DNA of 50,047 nucleotides from Gammaproteobacteria bacterium. GTDB lineage: Bacteria; Pseudomonadota; Gammaproteobacteria; UBA1113. Shown here one piece after another: positions 24,486 to 32,925 of this stretch (position 1 is the first letter of the stretch; each line of letters begins with the position of its first letter). The translations under genes and the position numbers were made by a program. Location: assembly GCA_019752835.1 (NCBI GenBank), contig JAIELR010000152.1, positions 1-50,047 on the forward strand. The letters run 5' to 3'. Under the pieces are notes generated by a model. That model did no database searches, was not told where the DNA came from, and saw only the letters and a list, made by a program, of their open reading frames with translations.

Positions 24486-27254
24486 TTAATTTTCCATCTG
24501 TTTTGCAATCAGTCGTGCCGCTTCCAATTCTGAAATACCATGTGTATCCATGAGTTTTCGACGTTCGGCTTTTTCGTGTTTTTCAGTCATCGCTAACGCC
24601 AAACTTAATCGTGGCGGCACATTTCTAAAAAGTGCTTTGACACGATTTGATAAAATGACACCTTCAACGTATTTTCTTGACGCTTTGCGCACTGAACGAA
24701 ATAGCTCTTGCTCTTCTTCGCTGAGTTTTCTAAATTCTTCCACAGCTTTCATCTCAACCTCGCTCATACCTAGGCAGATCCAAAATTCCATCATCGAGAG
24801 AATCTTTCGCGCTTCTTTTGGAAAGTCACTCACGTTTTGAGTCGCAAACCATAACCACAACCCGAATTTTCTCGACATCTTGGCGCATTTGGTTAGATAC
24901 ACCACGGTCAGTAAATTTTTAGTAATCGTATGTATTTCGTCACCAAAAAATAATGTAAATCGTTCTTCAAACTGACGTTCTTCCGCTTTTGCCATCGTGC
25001 GGCTCATGAGTCCCATAAATGCCAACGCATTGTGAGCCTCGTAACCTTCATCCTTAAAAAGTCCTTGTTCAAACAGTGTCACATCGGCATCCGGCCACGC
25101 ACCGCCTCGACGATTAAACACTTTTGCAGCAATCGTATCTTTGGTAAAGAAAGCCATACTGTCAGCCATTTCCCGTAGCCTAACTTGTTTGGTAGGCTCT
25201 TTCTCCTGCACTTCAAGCTCGACTGCCATTTCACGGAGGCTATTGACCATATCTTCCGGCAGCATTTGATCGAAGCCTTGAGCTTTCGCAGAACGTGCGG
25301 CTCTCACCAGTGCATCTAGTACCAACATGCGATCTTGGCGAGTCATCTTTTCCTGTTCTTTCTGCTCACCGCCGGTAATCATAAGCTGTGCAGCCAATGC
25401 CATCTCGCCCATATAATCACGATGTGAACCGCTACTATCGTCTTCCATGCCTTCAATAACCGATGTATTTTTAACTGAGAGCAAATCTTTTTCTAATTGA
25501 TCATCTAAATTAGCTAACGTCACATCTGATATTTTTTTATCAAGCGCATCGATTTGTCGTAACATTTTCTCACTTTCCACGAACGGGTTTAGAATTGGCG
25601 GATTATCGAGAGTTACAGCGACATGGTGTACTGAGAGCCCTTCTGCTTTGAAAAAATCTTTCAACAAATGGAACGAATTACCTGCATCAACCATGACTAA
25701 ATAAGGTCTATACGTACCCATTGTTTTGATCAGAAAATCCGTACTGGTCGCTGACTTACCTGACCCTGTTGAACCCAACATCAATAAATGACTGTTCTGA
25801 TCTTTATCTCTTGAATTGAACGGATCGAGCGTAAAACTCTCACCACCTCTATTTAGAAATTGTAACAGCGGATGTCCAGTACCGCGTTCACGTCCATACA
25901 AAGGCAAAAGGTTGGCAAGCTGTTTGCCAAACACATAGTTACTGCGATACAAGTTTTTCTTGTCGAATTTATAACTGTAACAAAAGGGTAAATTGTTTAA
26001 GTAACTATGAATAGGCACTAAATCATGGTCGCCTTTCAATACAACTAGTCCATTGTTAATAAGCAAGGATTCTAAGTCGGTCTCTTTCTCAGCTAAGTCT
26101 TCAAGATTATTGCCTCGAAGATAAACGCCCATCGTGGTCGGAAATAAGAAATTGCTTTTTTCGACCGCAGTTTTTGCAATTTGGCAATCTTCAAAGGTGA
26201 CCATAGCGGCTGTTGAGTTACTTTTGCGTGCAGCTTCTTCAATCCTGTCTAAATGATTCTTAACGATTTCTTGAGACTGAATAATAACGGTCATCACAAA
26301 CGTTGCGCCTTCAGGAAAGTTATCAAACAATCCGTATCTAAAATTCCCGAATGCCCTATCTCGCGTTAGATGACCTATGTCAGGCACCTTGCTCAAGTGC
26401 TGGATCGCAACATAGCGATGCGGCAAGCCGTCAAAAAACCACACACCGTCTTTCTCGCTTGACTCTGGTACTGAATAAAATAGTTGTTCAGCAAAATCAT
26501 AGCCTACGGGTTTTTCTTCCAGCTTGCCCAAATAAGTTATCAGCTCCAATAATTTATCAGTACTACCGTGAGTAGCGTTCGGTCGTGGATTAAACCAGCG
26601 TATAAGCCATGTTTGAAACGCTTTGCCGTCCAGGCGTTTAGCTTCAATGCCGCTACCTTTAAGTTTAGCAACAAAGCTCGTTGCGACCTGATCTAAATCT
26701 TGTAATGCAGTACGTCCACGACGCAGCGACATTTTTTTCGCGTACTCGCGATAAAATACTACGCGTACTTTACGCGCTCCACCTTGGAATTCACTGTCAG
26801 TTACTTTATCGTCGTAAAATATTCCGCCAGGTCGCGACAACCATTCGCTGTAGTTTTTCATCAAACTAAGATAAGTAGCTTTGAATGGGCTGTCTTGTGC
26901 AGTGGGCTGTATGTAGTCTTCAATCGAGTGATAGAGATACAACATGCTCGCCTCATCTTGCAAATAAAACTGTACAATCCAAGGGGATTCATCATCTCGG
27001 TACTGTGGAAAAGTATCCTGGAATACCCCTTGGAACCCATCTCGCAATTGAGCTAAATAATCATCGGATTTTGCCTCACTCGGCACAAGCGTCAAATCGA
27101 ATGCAGCACCGACGGTCGTGTCCTGCAATAGAACGCTCTTGCTCTCGTCGTCAAATTCGACCCACGGTAAATGGGCTAAAATAGAGGGTGGTAACTCATA
27201 GTTCAATTTAGCCTGATCGGCGGTTAATGCGTGCTGTTGGTTTGTATTTTTCAT
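24486..27254 (-). CDS. traC: VirB4/TraC-type conjugation ATPase, PFL_4706 family
   Basis: This 922-residue motor ATPase powers assembly of the transfer channel and pilus at the inner membrane. A large N-terminal domain precedes the nucleotide-binding core, with Walker A GSTGSGKSA near residue 493. Walker B FFGDEIHTI lies near 765, followed by the conserved W-L-W-F-A-T-Q-N-V-S-D-F. The C-terminus is helical and charged. Length and motifs fit the PFL_4706 family. It ends two bases before the methyltransferase-like gene, so the two are probably translationally coupled. Confidence 0.93.
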   Translation of the reverse strand: MKNTNQQHALTADQAKLNYELPPSILAHLPWVEFDDESKSVLLQDTTVGAAFDLTLVPSEAKSDDYLAQLRDGFQGVFQDTFPQYRDDESPWIVQFYLQDEASMLYLYHSIEDYIQPTAQDSPFKATYLSLMKNYSEWLSRPGGIFYDDKVTDSEFQGGARKVRVVFYREYAKKMSLRRGRTALQDLDQVATSFVAKLKGSGIEAKRLDGKAFQTWLIRWFNPRPNATHGSTDKLLELITYLGKLEEKPVGYDFAEQLFYSVPESSEKDGVWFFDGLPHRYVAIQHLSKVPDIGHLTRDRAFGNFRYGLFDNFPEGATFVMTVIIQSQEIVKNHLDRIEEAARKSNSTAAMVTFEDCQIAKTAVEKSNFLFPTTMGVYLRGNNLEDLAEKETDLESLLINNGLVVLKGDHDLVPIHSYLNNLPFCYSYKFDKKNLYRSNYVFGKQLANLLPLYGRERGTGHPLLQFLNRGGESFTLDPFNSRDKDQNSHLLMLGSTGSGKSATSTDFLIKTMGTYRPYLVMVDAGNSFHLLKDFFKAEGLSVHHVAVTLDNPPILNPFVESEKMLRQIDALDKKISDVTLANLDDQLEKDLLSVKNTSVIEGMEDDSSGSHRDYMGEMALAAQLMITGGEQKEQEKMTRQDRMLVLDALVRAARSAKAQGFDQMLPEDMVNSLREMAVELEVQEKEPTKQVRLREMADSMAFFTKDTIAAKVFNRRGGAWPDADVTLFEQGLFKDEGYEAHNALAFMGLMSRTMAKAEERQFEERFTLFFGDEIHTITKNLLTVVYLTKCAKMSRKFGLWLWFATQNVSDFPKEARKILSMMEFWICLGMSEVEMKAVEEFRKLSEEEQELFRSVRKASRKYVEGVILSNRVKALFRNVPPRLSLALAMTEKHEKAERRKLMDTHGISELEAARLIAKQMEN

Positions 27255-27271
27255 GGGGAATCCTGTATAAT
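27242..27271 (+). promoter_or_regulatory. Candidate sigma70 promoter for the plus-strand gene at 27299
   Basis: TTGTAT and a perfect TATAAT box, preceded directly by TG, are separated by 18 bp, with the start codon 28 bp downstream. The -35 half overlaps the start codon region of the traC-like gene on the other strand. Confidence 0.5.
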
Positions 27272-27298
27272 TACTGTAGATTTCAAAAAAGGAAAATT

Positions 27299-27634
27299 AT
27301 GAATATATCTGCGCTTAAAAATTGGCTTATTAAAGTATTAACGTCGCCCTATTGCCCTGCCGATTTAACCTTTAGTACGCCAGATGGAATTAGTGCTCAC
27401 TGCGAAGACGGCGTGATAAAGATAAAATATCTTCAATCCGGTCAAGCGTTTTCTTTGGTAACCACTTCTCTCGAGTATGTTGAAGATAAGACCGAATATA
27501 GTATTGCTAAACATTTCACGTCCGAGCATGCTTTCAAACTGGATACATTGATGCAAACAATCTCGGATTTATTAGCCATATCGGGTGAACACACCTTATT
27601 TACTACCATACCTGACTTTATCGAAGAACATTAA
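27299..27634 (+). CDS. Plus-strand small soluble protein inside the transfer operon
   Basis: This 111-residue protein beginning MNISALKNWLIKVLT has no signal peptide or membrane helix; the predicted fold is mixed alpha/beta. The start is set by AAGGAA eight bases upstream. It points against the operon: divergent from the traC-like gene (44 bp gap), with its stop overlapping that of the convergent lipoprotein gene by two bases. The snug fit suggests long-term residence, not recent insertion. Its transcript would be antisense to nothing but the ends of its neighbours. No family recognised. Confidence 0.65.
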   Translation: MNISALKNWLIKVLTSPYCPADLTFSTPDGISAHCEDGVIKIKYLQSGQAFSLVTTSLEYVEDKTEYSIAKHFTSEHAFKLDTLMQTISDLLAISGEHTLFTTIPDFIEEH

Positions 27635-28062
27635 CGGCTAATCTCGCCTGGCATTGCATAATAGACTTGCGTATATAGGGGAAACACGGTCGAATAACCA
27701 GGTATCGGTGTTATGTTATAACCCGTTCCTGCCTGATGCGGAAAAACATACATCACAATCGTGGGGTTTGGTAATTGCGGAAATTGACTATTAATTTCGT
27801 TTTCTGTCGTTCGCGTGTAATCTGAGTAGTGGGGCGAAAACTCTTGTAATTTTATTACTTGCGCTCGTGCAGTGTTTAATGAACCACTGTCTGCACCACT
27901 ATTCTCGTCATCAGTATTACCCAACGCATTGGTATAGGCTTGTTGCATGGGGACGCCGTCATTTGGCATTTGGCTCGTAAGTAACTGCGAACAACCCACT
28001 ATGCTTAAACTACTTACTGCACTAATCAATATCGCGGTTAATATTTTGTAGAGAATCTTCAT
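27631..28062 (-). CDS. ICE transfer lipoprotein (TIGR03751 type)
   Basis: This 143-residue lipoprotein has a signal sequence ending S-I-V-G-C (lipobox Cys 24), so it is predicted to be outer-membrane anchored. The C-terminal half F-P-Q-L-P-N-P-x-I-V-M-Y-V-F-P-H and P-I-P-G-Y-S-T-V-F-P-L-Y with Y-Y-A-M-P-G-E is the signature of this conjugation lipoprotein family. It is likely the VirB7/TraV-like stabiliser of the outer-membrane core built with the PFL_4704 and PFL_4705 proteins upstream. Confidence 0.88.
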   Translation of the reverse strand: MKILYKILTAILISAVSSLSIVGCSQLLTSQMPNDGVPMQQAYTNALGNTDDENSGADSGSLNTARAQVIKLQEFSPHYSDYTRTTENEINSQFPQLPNPTIVMYVFPHQAGTGYNITPIPGYSTVFPLYTQVYYAMPGEISR

Positions 28063-29383
28063 AGTTCACTTTCCTCGCTTTAGTATCGTAATCAACTGAT
28101 ATCGTTTTAGTGATATTGACCACCACTTTCATAGTCAGCCCTGTTTGACTATTTACGTTTGGCACATAAACATAGTCAAACGAATTTTTAACACGTTGAT
28201 TCCACCACGTCTGTGCCGCTTGGCTTGCCGCTGACATGCTCTGTCCCATTGCGGCTTTGTTGGCACTTCCAATAAGTGTACTCATGCTCGTACCTTGGTC
28301 AGTCGTGGTATTGTTATACTGTGCGCTCGATAAAGCATTTGCGTAACCTTCTGCGCCTGCTAATCCCATCTGCGCACCCAAAAACACCGCCGCGTTAGAA
28401 TGGAAAGTACCTGTAATACACGGGTTGCCTGTTTGCGTTGAAATATAACCCAAGGTATCCGTATCATTCGACGCTTCTGTAGTGCTGATAGTCCCATCAC
28501 TAAACACGAAGGTGATACTATGAATATCACCTCGTGCGCAACTGCCCAACATGTCACCGGAGGCAATACCACTCATCACGGCACCCTTAACGCCTGGTAA
28601 CGGATACCCGTTAGCCGTTAAGTTGCTTTGAGATAAAACTAACTTAAAGTGATAAGGCGATGGCAATTGCCCATCAATCGGTACCCTACCAATTAATGGT
28701 GTCATAAGCGTTGCACCTGTTAATGTCGCATTCGTAGGAATGGTATATTTGGGTTCAATACTTGTTGTTTTGTTGTCTGGTGAATCTTGACTACTGTTGG
28801 TAGAATTATCCGTACTACCTACGTCATCATTCCCGCCATGTAGCAAGGACTCGATATGATCGCCAATGTTTGTTAAATTGTTACTCTTTTTAGCTGATTG
28901 AAATGATGCCGATGGGGTACTATGTGATGCATCCGGTACCCATACCATCCCTTCTGAATTAATGCTGCTCGATTGTCCCACTATCGGATAGATAGAGGCT
29001 GGCTTACTGTACTTTTGACTCAAGCTGTCTTCCAATGTTTGTTGCTTTTGGGTATTTTGCGACTGTAGTTTTTTTAGTGCATCGTCCACTTGACTCGCAA
29101 CAGACTTTTTCAAATCGCTTATAGCTTCTTTATTTTGGGTTTGCAAATCTTCAACTGTTTGTTGTAATTGTTTATTTTTATTTTCAACCACCAATAAATT
29201 GGCGGTCATTGTTTTCAATGCTTCGACTTTATTATCCGCTGAAGCATTATCGCTGATATAATGAGCGTTTGTCGTTGGCGGAGTTTTATTGCCCGATATG
29301 GATATCACAACAATCATCACGATAATCACAAGAACAATTAAACCAACGAACAATTTGGTGGTATTATTTAAATTCTTAAACAT
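28022..29383 (-). CDS. VirB10/TraB-like core protein, PFL_4705 family
   Basis: This is a 453-residue protein with one N-terminal membrane helix (about 11-29). A coiled coil rich in Gln, Lys and Asn follows (about 50-120), then a Ser/Asp-rich linker, and a C-terminal beta domain (about 215-450) containing L-T-G-A-T-L-M-T-P-L-I-G-R-V-P. This layout spans the periplasm from inner to outer membrane in VirB10/TraB proteins. It overlaps the lipoprotein gene by 41 bp. Confidence 0.87.
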   Translation of the reverse strand: MFKNLNNTTKLFVGLIVLVIIVMIVVISISGNKTPPTTNAHYISDNASADNKVEALKTMTANLLVVENKNKQLQQTVEDLQTQNKEAISDLKKSVASQVDDALKKLQSQNTQKQQTLEDSLSQKYSKPASIYPIVGQSSSINSEGMVWVPDASHSTPSASFQSAKKSNNLTNIGDHIESLLHGGNDDVGSTDNSTNSSQDSPDNKTTSIEPKYTIPTNATLTGATLMTPLIGRVPIDGQLPSPYHFKLVLSQSNLTANGYPLPGVKGAVMSGIASGDMLGSCARGDIHSITFVFSDGTISTTEASNDTDTLGYISTQTGNPCITGTFHSNAAVFLGAQMGLAGAEGYANALSSAQYNNTTTDQGTSMSTLIGSANKAAMGQSMSAASQAAQTWWNQRVKNSFDYVYVPNVNSQTGLTMKVVVNITKTISVDYDTKARKVNYEDSLQNINRDID

Positions 29384-29393
29384 AACTTTACCC

Positions 29394-30257
29394 TCAATGT
29401 AAACATGCTGTTATTGCTTCAGCGAATGGCTGGCTAGATATCACAAATAATGTCGACGTATCGCGGTTAATCGGCGTACCGTGCGAAGCTAGTGTGGTTT
29501 GTGGGTAAAAGCTGGCAGTCTTCCAGTCGCCACATAATAAACGCGGATCGAGTCGTAACGGTTGATGCAATACATTTTTAATTAACAGTGCGGTAACATA
29601 TAAATCCTTACCGTGCCAGCTTGCCAACGGCATCGCCGATGCACTCCCATCGAAAAACAAAGGTACGATGTGGGTCGTCTGCATCGGAAAACGTGTTACC
29701 GACATTGACGGTACTAACAATCGCTCAGGTGCATACAGTTGTTGGATAGCATAGCGCGTAAGCGTTACGTAGTTCACACTCGAATCACTCGCAATGCCTG
29801 GCATTTGAGTATTCACTGTTGTATTCACCGATACCGAAGCCGTAACAGTGCTGGCCGGCAGCACGATATCTAAAGGGCTATCGCTTGCCTCAGCTTTAGC
29901 ACTGACATCCAGTAACACAATCTCACCACTTGCCAGCTTTGCTTCAACACGTTGCGCTGTAAACGGTTGCTTGGCAAGCAAATACAGCGTGTGGTTGTCA
30001 TTATCAACACGAAACGTTGAGTTTGGTAATGCATTGACATCATAACCAAACTGAACAGCGTCAGGAAAAGACACAAACCGTTCTTTGCCAATCGGTAATA
30101 TCACAGCAATAGGCGCACGTTGCCAGATCACCTGTTCATCTTGCAACGTATCTGCATAGGCATGCTGCTTAACCATGAGGGTTGCGGCAAGTAACACCGC
30201 GATCACCATGACAACAAAACTTGATAATTTTTTAAAAAAATTCATCATAAACCTCAT
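29394..30257 (-). CDS. TraK/VirB9-like transfer protein, PFL_4704 family
   Basis: This 287-residue exported protein has a signal peptide (about 1-35). Its mature chain contains ERFVSFPDAVQFGYD and LYLLAKQPFTAQRVEAKL, patterns of the PFL_4704 family, which is placed like TraK/VirB9 in the outer-membrane core complex. Ten bp separate it from the VirB10-like gene. The start may be the first or the fourth codon (ATG in both cases). Confidence 0.83.
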   Translation of the reverse strand: MRFMMNFFKKLSSFVVMVIAVLLAATLMVKQHAYADTLQDEQVIWQRAPIAVILPIGKERFVSFPDAVQFGYDVNALPNSTFRVDNDNHTLYLLAKQPFTAQRVEAKLASGEIVLLDVSAKAEASDSPLDIVLPASTVTASVSVNTTVNTQMPGIASDSSVNYVTLTRYAIQQLYAPERLLVPSMSVTRFPMQTTHIVPLFFDGSASAMPLASWHGKDLYVTALLIKNVLHQPLRLDPRLLCGDWKTASFYPQTTLASHGTPINRDTSTLFVISSQPFAEAITACLH

Positions 30258-30265
30258 AATGTTAA

Positions 30266-30895
30266 TTAAACAATGGTGACTGTTCTAACAGGATTTTCTG
30301 CAAATCCGGCTATCGCTAATCCCCACGGATTTTGCGTGGCGTTCACATCGTATTGAACAATTTTTAGGGTGTACTCCATCTCGACATCTTTTACGACTTT
30401 GGCGTTACTTGATAACATCTCTGTAAGACGCATCTTGAGATGCACTATCCATGTACCGTGCCCTTCCTCTATAACATCCTCGGGCGCATACTCACTGCCC
30501 TCGTTGCCTTCCATCAATCGGATACGCTCTTGCAATTCACCGTCATTAAGCAAATTATTGTAGTTTTGAATCAAACTGACCTTAAAGTCTGGCGTTAGAA
30601 ATGGCGAAAAGCGGTCAATCTGCGTTTGATAATCTTGCATCCCATCTTTTTGCCAATAATTTAAGCTTTGCCATACATAGTAGGCAAAACTGTACACTGT
30701 GGTTTTTGGTACTTCACCTTGTGCGACTATCAAACCATTGACGGGAATTTGCGGCGGTATCTGAATACGGATGGTAGATTGTGAATGCATCCAACCCAAT
30801 AAAGTTACGGCATTGATAAAAATAGCAAGTGCTATCGCATACCACAGCGAACGGATGTGTGATTTCGATTGTTCCAATGCGTTTAAAAATTTCAT
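30266..30895 (-). CDS. VirB8/TraE-like transfer protein, PFL_4703 family
   Basis: This 209-residue bitopic inner-membrane protein has one helix (about 17-36) and a periplasmic domain with the NTF2-like VirB8 arrangement of helices then strands (V-Y-S-F-A-Y-Y-V-W-Q-S-L-N-Y-W onward). It ends with P-W-G-L-A-I-A-G-F-A-E-N-P-V-R. The order (TIGR03750, PFL_4703, PFL_4704, PFL_4705) is the family standard. It starts inside the end of the previous gene (4-bp overlap). Confidence 0.85.
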   Translation of the reverse strand: MKFLNALEQSKSHIRSLWYAIALAIFINAVTLLGWMHSQSTIRIQIPPQIPVNGLIVAQGEVPKTTVYSFAYYVWQSLNYWQKDGMQDYQTQIDRFSPFLTPDFKVSLIQNYNNLLNDGELQERIRLMEGNEGSEYAPEDVIEEGHGTWIVHLKMRLTEMLSSNAKVVKDVEMEYTLKIVQYDVNATQNPWGLAIAGFAENPVRTVTIV

Positions 30896-31251
30896 AGATC
30901 AACTCTCCTAACCTGCCATTTTCCGCTACGACGGATAAAAGGCGCGTGTTTAATGCCGTGTTTATCTAGCCATAAAATGAATTGCTGTTTAACATAACCT
31001 TTTGGCTTGTTATCTTTTAGCTTTTGCATGATGCTCGCAAAAGCAAAACCCACAGGAATAGCTAATGGAAAGCTGACACCAACCCCTACTAAGAACATGC
31101 CGATAAATAATTTTGCGAGTGTTCCCATAATCAAAACGGTTATTGCTAGGCTAATCAACCCTATGAAGATCATCTCTTGGCGAGTATTACCGCGAAATAC
31201 AATTACATCAAAATTGAGCCGAGAGGCTAAAATATCGTCTAACTCATTCAT
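30892..31251 (-). CDS. ICE membrane protein (TIGR03750, TraL/VirB3-like)
   Basis: This 119-residue protein opens L-D-D-I-L-A-S-R-L-N-F-D-V-I-V-F-R-G, typical for this family. Two membrane helices (about 28-47 and 50-74) and a basic C-terminal tail follow. Its size, two-helix topology and position next to the pilin-like genes correspond to VirB3/TraL, which couples the motor ATPase to the channel. Confidence 0.83.
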   Translation of the reverse strand: MNELDDILASRLNFDVIVFRGNTRQEMIFIGLISLAITVLIMGTLAKLFIGMFLVGVGVSFPLAIPVGFAFASIMQKLKDNKPKGYVKQQFILWLDKHGIKHAPFIRRSGKWQVRRVDL

Positions 31252-31263
31252 AGTCTGCCTCGT

Positions 31264-31641
31264 TTACGATTGGACTTGATAATTTGCGGCTGTCCAGCCG
31301 ATTGCAATCAAAATAATACCAACGGTAATGGCGATACCAGATGTGATAAGCGTAGTTAAGAAGCTGCCGGTATCTTTATTCGTAGAGTCTTCACGCAAAC
31401 GGTGCATAATCACTCCTATACCAACGAGCAGCATAATTACACCGCCGCCCACCAGCGCATATTTCATGCCGGATTCCATATGGCTGCCAGTAGCTTGCAC
31501 TATATCGCCACCTTGAATGTCAATTTTAGGAAACGGGTCGTCATCGGCGAAAGCAGAACCGCTCATTAATAATAAGCCGTAGCCTATGACTATATAATAT
31601 TTTTCTTTCAAGATAGTTAATAATTTTTTTATAAATTGCAT
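31264..31641 (-). CDS. Pilin-like membrane protein, PFL_4702 family
   Basis: This 125-residue protein has a cleavable signal peptide (about 1-32, ending G-S-A-F-A). Two hydrophobic helices (about 58-77 and 95-117) are joined by a short basic loop (M-H-R-L-R-E-D). It has the VirB2/TraA-like shape and resembles the PFL_4702 family. It is a likely conjugative pilin or membrane partner of it. The gene order with PFL_4701 and TIGR03750 supports this. Confidence 0.82.
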   Translation of the reverse strand: MQFIKKLLTILKEKYYIVIGYGLLLMSGSAFADDDPFPKIDIQGGDIVQATGSHMESGMKYALVGGGVIMLLVGIGVIMHRLREDSTNKDTGSFLTTLITSGIAITVGIILIAIGWTAANYQVQS

Positions 31642-31699
31642 AGTGAAAACCTCACATAATTTGATTTGATTAAATAAATGTTAAAAATAAAGGTGGGAT

Positions 31700-31936
31700 T
31701 TAAGCGACCACGAAGGTAAAAAACAGCATCAATACGACACTAAGTGTCAGCAGATATAAAATAAAACGGAAGCGATCTTGTATTTGACCGTCATCTAAAA
31801 GCTTAATTAAGCCTACGACGATAAACACACCGACGACTGTAATCAGTAACCCTGCACTCAAACGCAATAGTAAATTCAAACTGGAGGCATGGATACCACT
31901 CCCCATAAGGAACGCTTGTTGTTGTGCGTCGTTCAT
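31700..31936 (-). CDS. Small membrane protein, PFL_4701 family
   Basis: This 78-residue protein starts MNDAQQQAFLMGSG, with two membrane helices (about 22-44 and 55-76) split by D-D-G-Q-I-Q-D-R. It resembles the PFL_4701 ICE family, which is always adjacent to the pilin-like PFL_4702 gene. It is thought to be part of the pilus or inner-membrane complex. It overlaps the RAQPRD gene by 4 bp. Confidence 0.8.
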   Translation of the reverse strand: MNDAQQQAFLMGSGIHASSLNLLLRLSAGLLITVVGVFIVVGLIKLLDDGQIQDRFRFILYLLTLSVVLMLFFTFVVA

Positions 31937-32295
31937 GGTCTATCGTCCTCATCCGGCATTGCGCTATCTTTTGGCAATACCGTATCAGGCACGAGTAGAT
32001 AATCTCCTATGAGCGGCTCGACCGTGCGCGGTTGAATTGATACGCGATTAATCGCTTGCGCAATACCTTCTTGGATATGGGCAATATCATGACGCAGCGC
32101 ATCAAATTGGAATTTAACTCTTACATTCTCATCTTCTTGCGATTGTGCCAAATTAACGAGAGGATTGACTTGGTTAAGCAATTGATTAACGCGCTCTAAC
32201 GTTGCATTCATCTCAGAGTTATCGGCGAGTATCGTTTGATTTGTGATAAGCAATGCAATACAACAGCCTATTAGTTTCATAGTTTTCATGTTCAT
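31933..32295 (-). CDS. RAQPRD-family ICE protein
   Basis: This 120-residue exported protein has a signal peptide (about 1-24). The mature part is mostly one long helical region followed by S-I-Q-P-R-T-V-E-P-L-I-G-D-Y, the place where the family name motif lies. V-K-F-Q-F-D-A-L-R-H-D-I also matches. It is a conserved conjugation-cluster component, periplasmic, with no known catalytic role. It sits in the expected position between PFL_4697 and PFL_4701. Confidence 0.83.
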   Translation of the reverse strand: MNMKTMKLIGCCIALLITNQTILADNSEMNATLERVNQLLNQVNPLVNLAQSQEDENVRVKFQFDALRHDIAHIQEGIAQAINRVSIQPRTVEPLIGDYLLVPDTVLPKDSAMPDEDDRP

Positions 32296-32309
32296 ATTCC
32301 TATTTTTAG

Positions 32310-32909
32310 TTACAAATATTTTTTGAATCGTTTTGTGGTTATTTGAATTGTCCAGCCGAAAATCAACGCAGACCCGATCATAATTAATTCGGTATCTATC
32401 GCTGACATTGGTACGATAAGTGCTATAAAGCTGCCTAACATTAGGCTTAATAGTATCAATGCTTTAGCGTGATGATAAATCAATGCACTTTCACGTCCTG
32501 CTCGCATACGCCTAATGTACCGCTGAGCCAATCCATCAATGAATCCCACGATTCCTAGGGCTAAAAACAATGGACTCCACGCTAGCAGCAGATAGCCTCG
32601 CATAACTAAAAGCTGTGCGCCGAATAACGCTGCATTTAGCAATGGCTGAGACGTGCTATCCGGCAGCTGCTGCAGTTTGCTATTCAACGTTGCTATAGCA
32701 CGAGGGCTAGCGTAAGCTAAAAAATAATGGTAATCGGCTTGGGCTATTGCTTGTAACTGCACAAATCCTGCTGTTTCGCCTTTTATTGCTACAATAGCTA
32801 CAGCCGCTAGGATGCATCCTACACATCCCATCACTAGCCATAAAATCAAGCGAGTAATTGTCCAAAAAATCAGATCTAACACTGTCGGTGGTTTTTTTAC
32901 TGTGTTCAT
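32310..32909 (-). CDS. ICE membrane protein, PFL_4697 family
   Basis: This 199-residue inner-membrane protein has four probable helices (about 17-40, 98-118, 150-168 and 172-190). A basic loop with Y-I-R-R-M-R-A-G-R-E-S-A follows the second, which is the family's best-preserved block as I recall it (DUF4400). It lies next to traD, as in other GI-type ICEs, and is probably a TraD partner in the membrane. Confidence 0.82.
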   Translation of the reverse strand: MNTVKKPPTVLDLIFWTITRLILWLVMGCVGCILAAVAIVAIKGETAGFVQLQAIAQADYHYFLAYASPRAIATLNSKLQQLPDSTSQPLLNAALFGAQLLVMRGYLLLAWSPLFLALGIVGFIDGLAQRYIRRMRAGRESALIYHHAKALILLSLMLGSFIALIVPMSAIDTELIMIGSALIFGWTIQITTKRFKKYL

Positions 32910-32925
32910 AAATTGGTTTTCTTAA

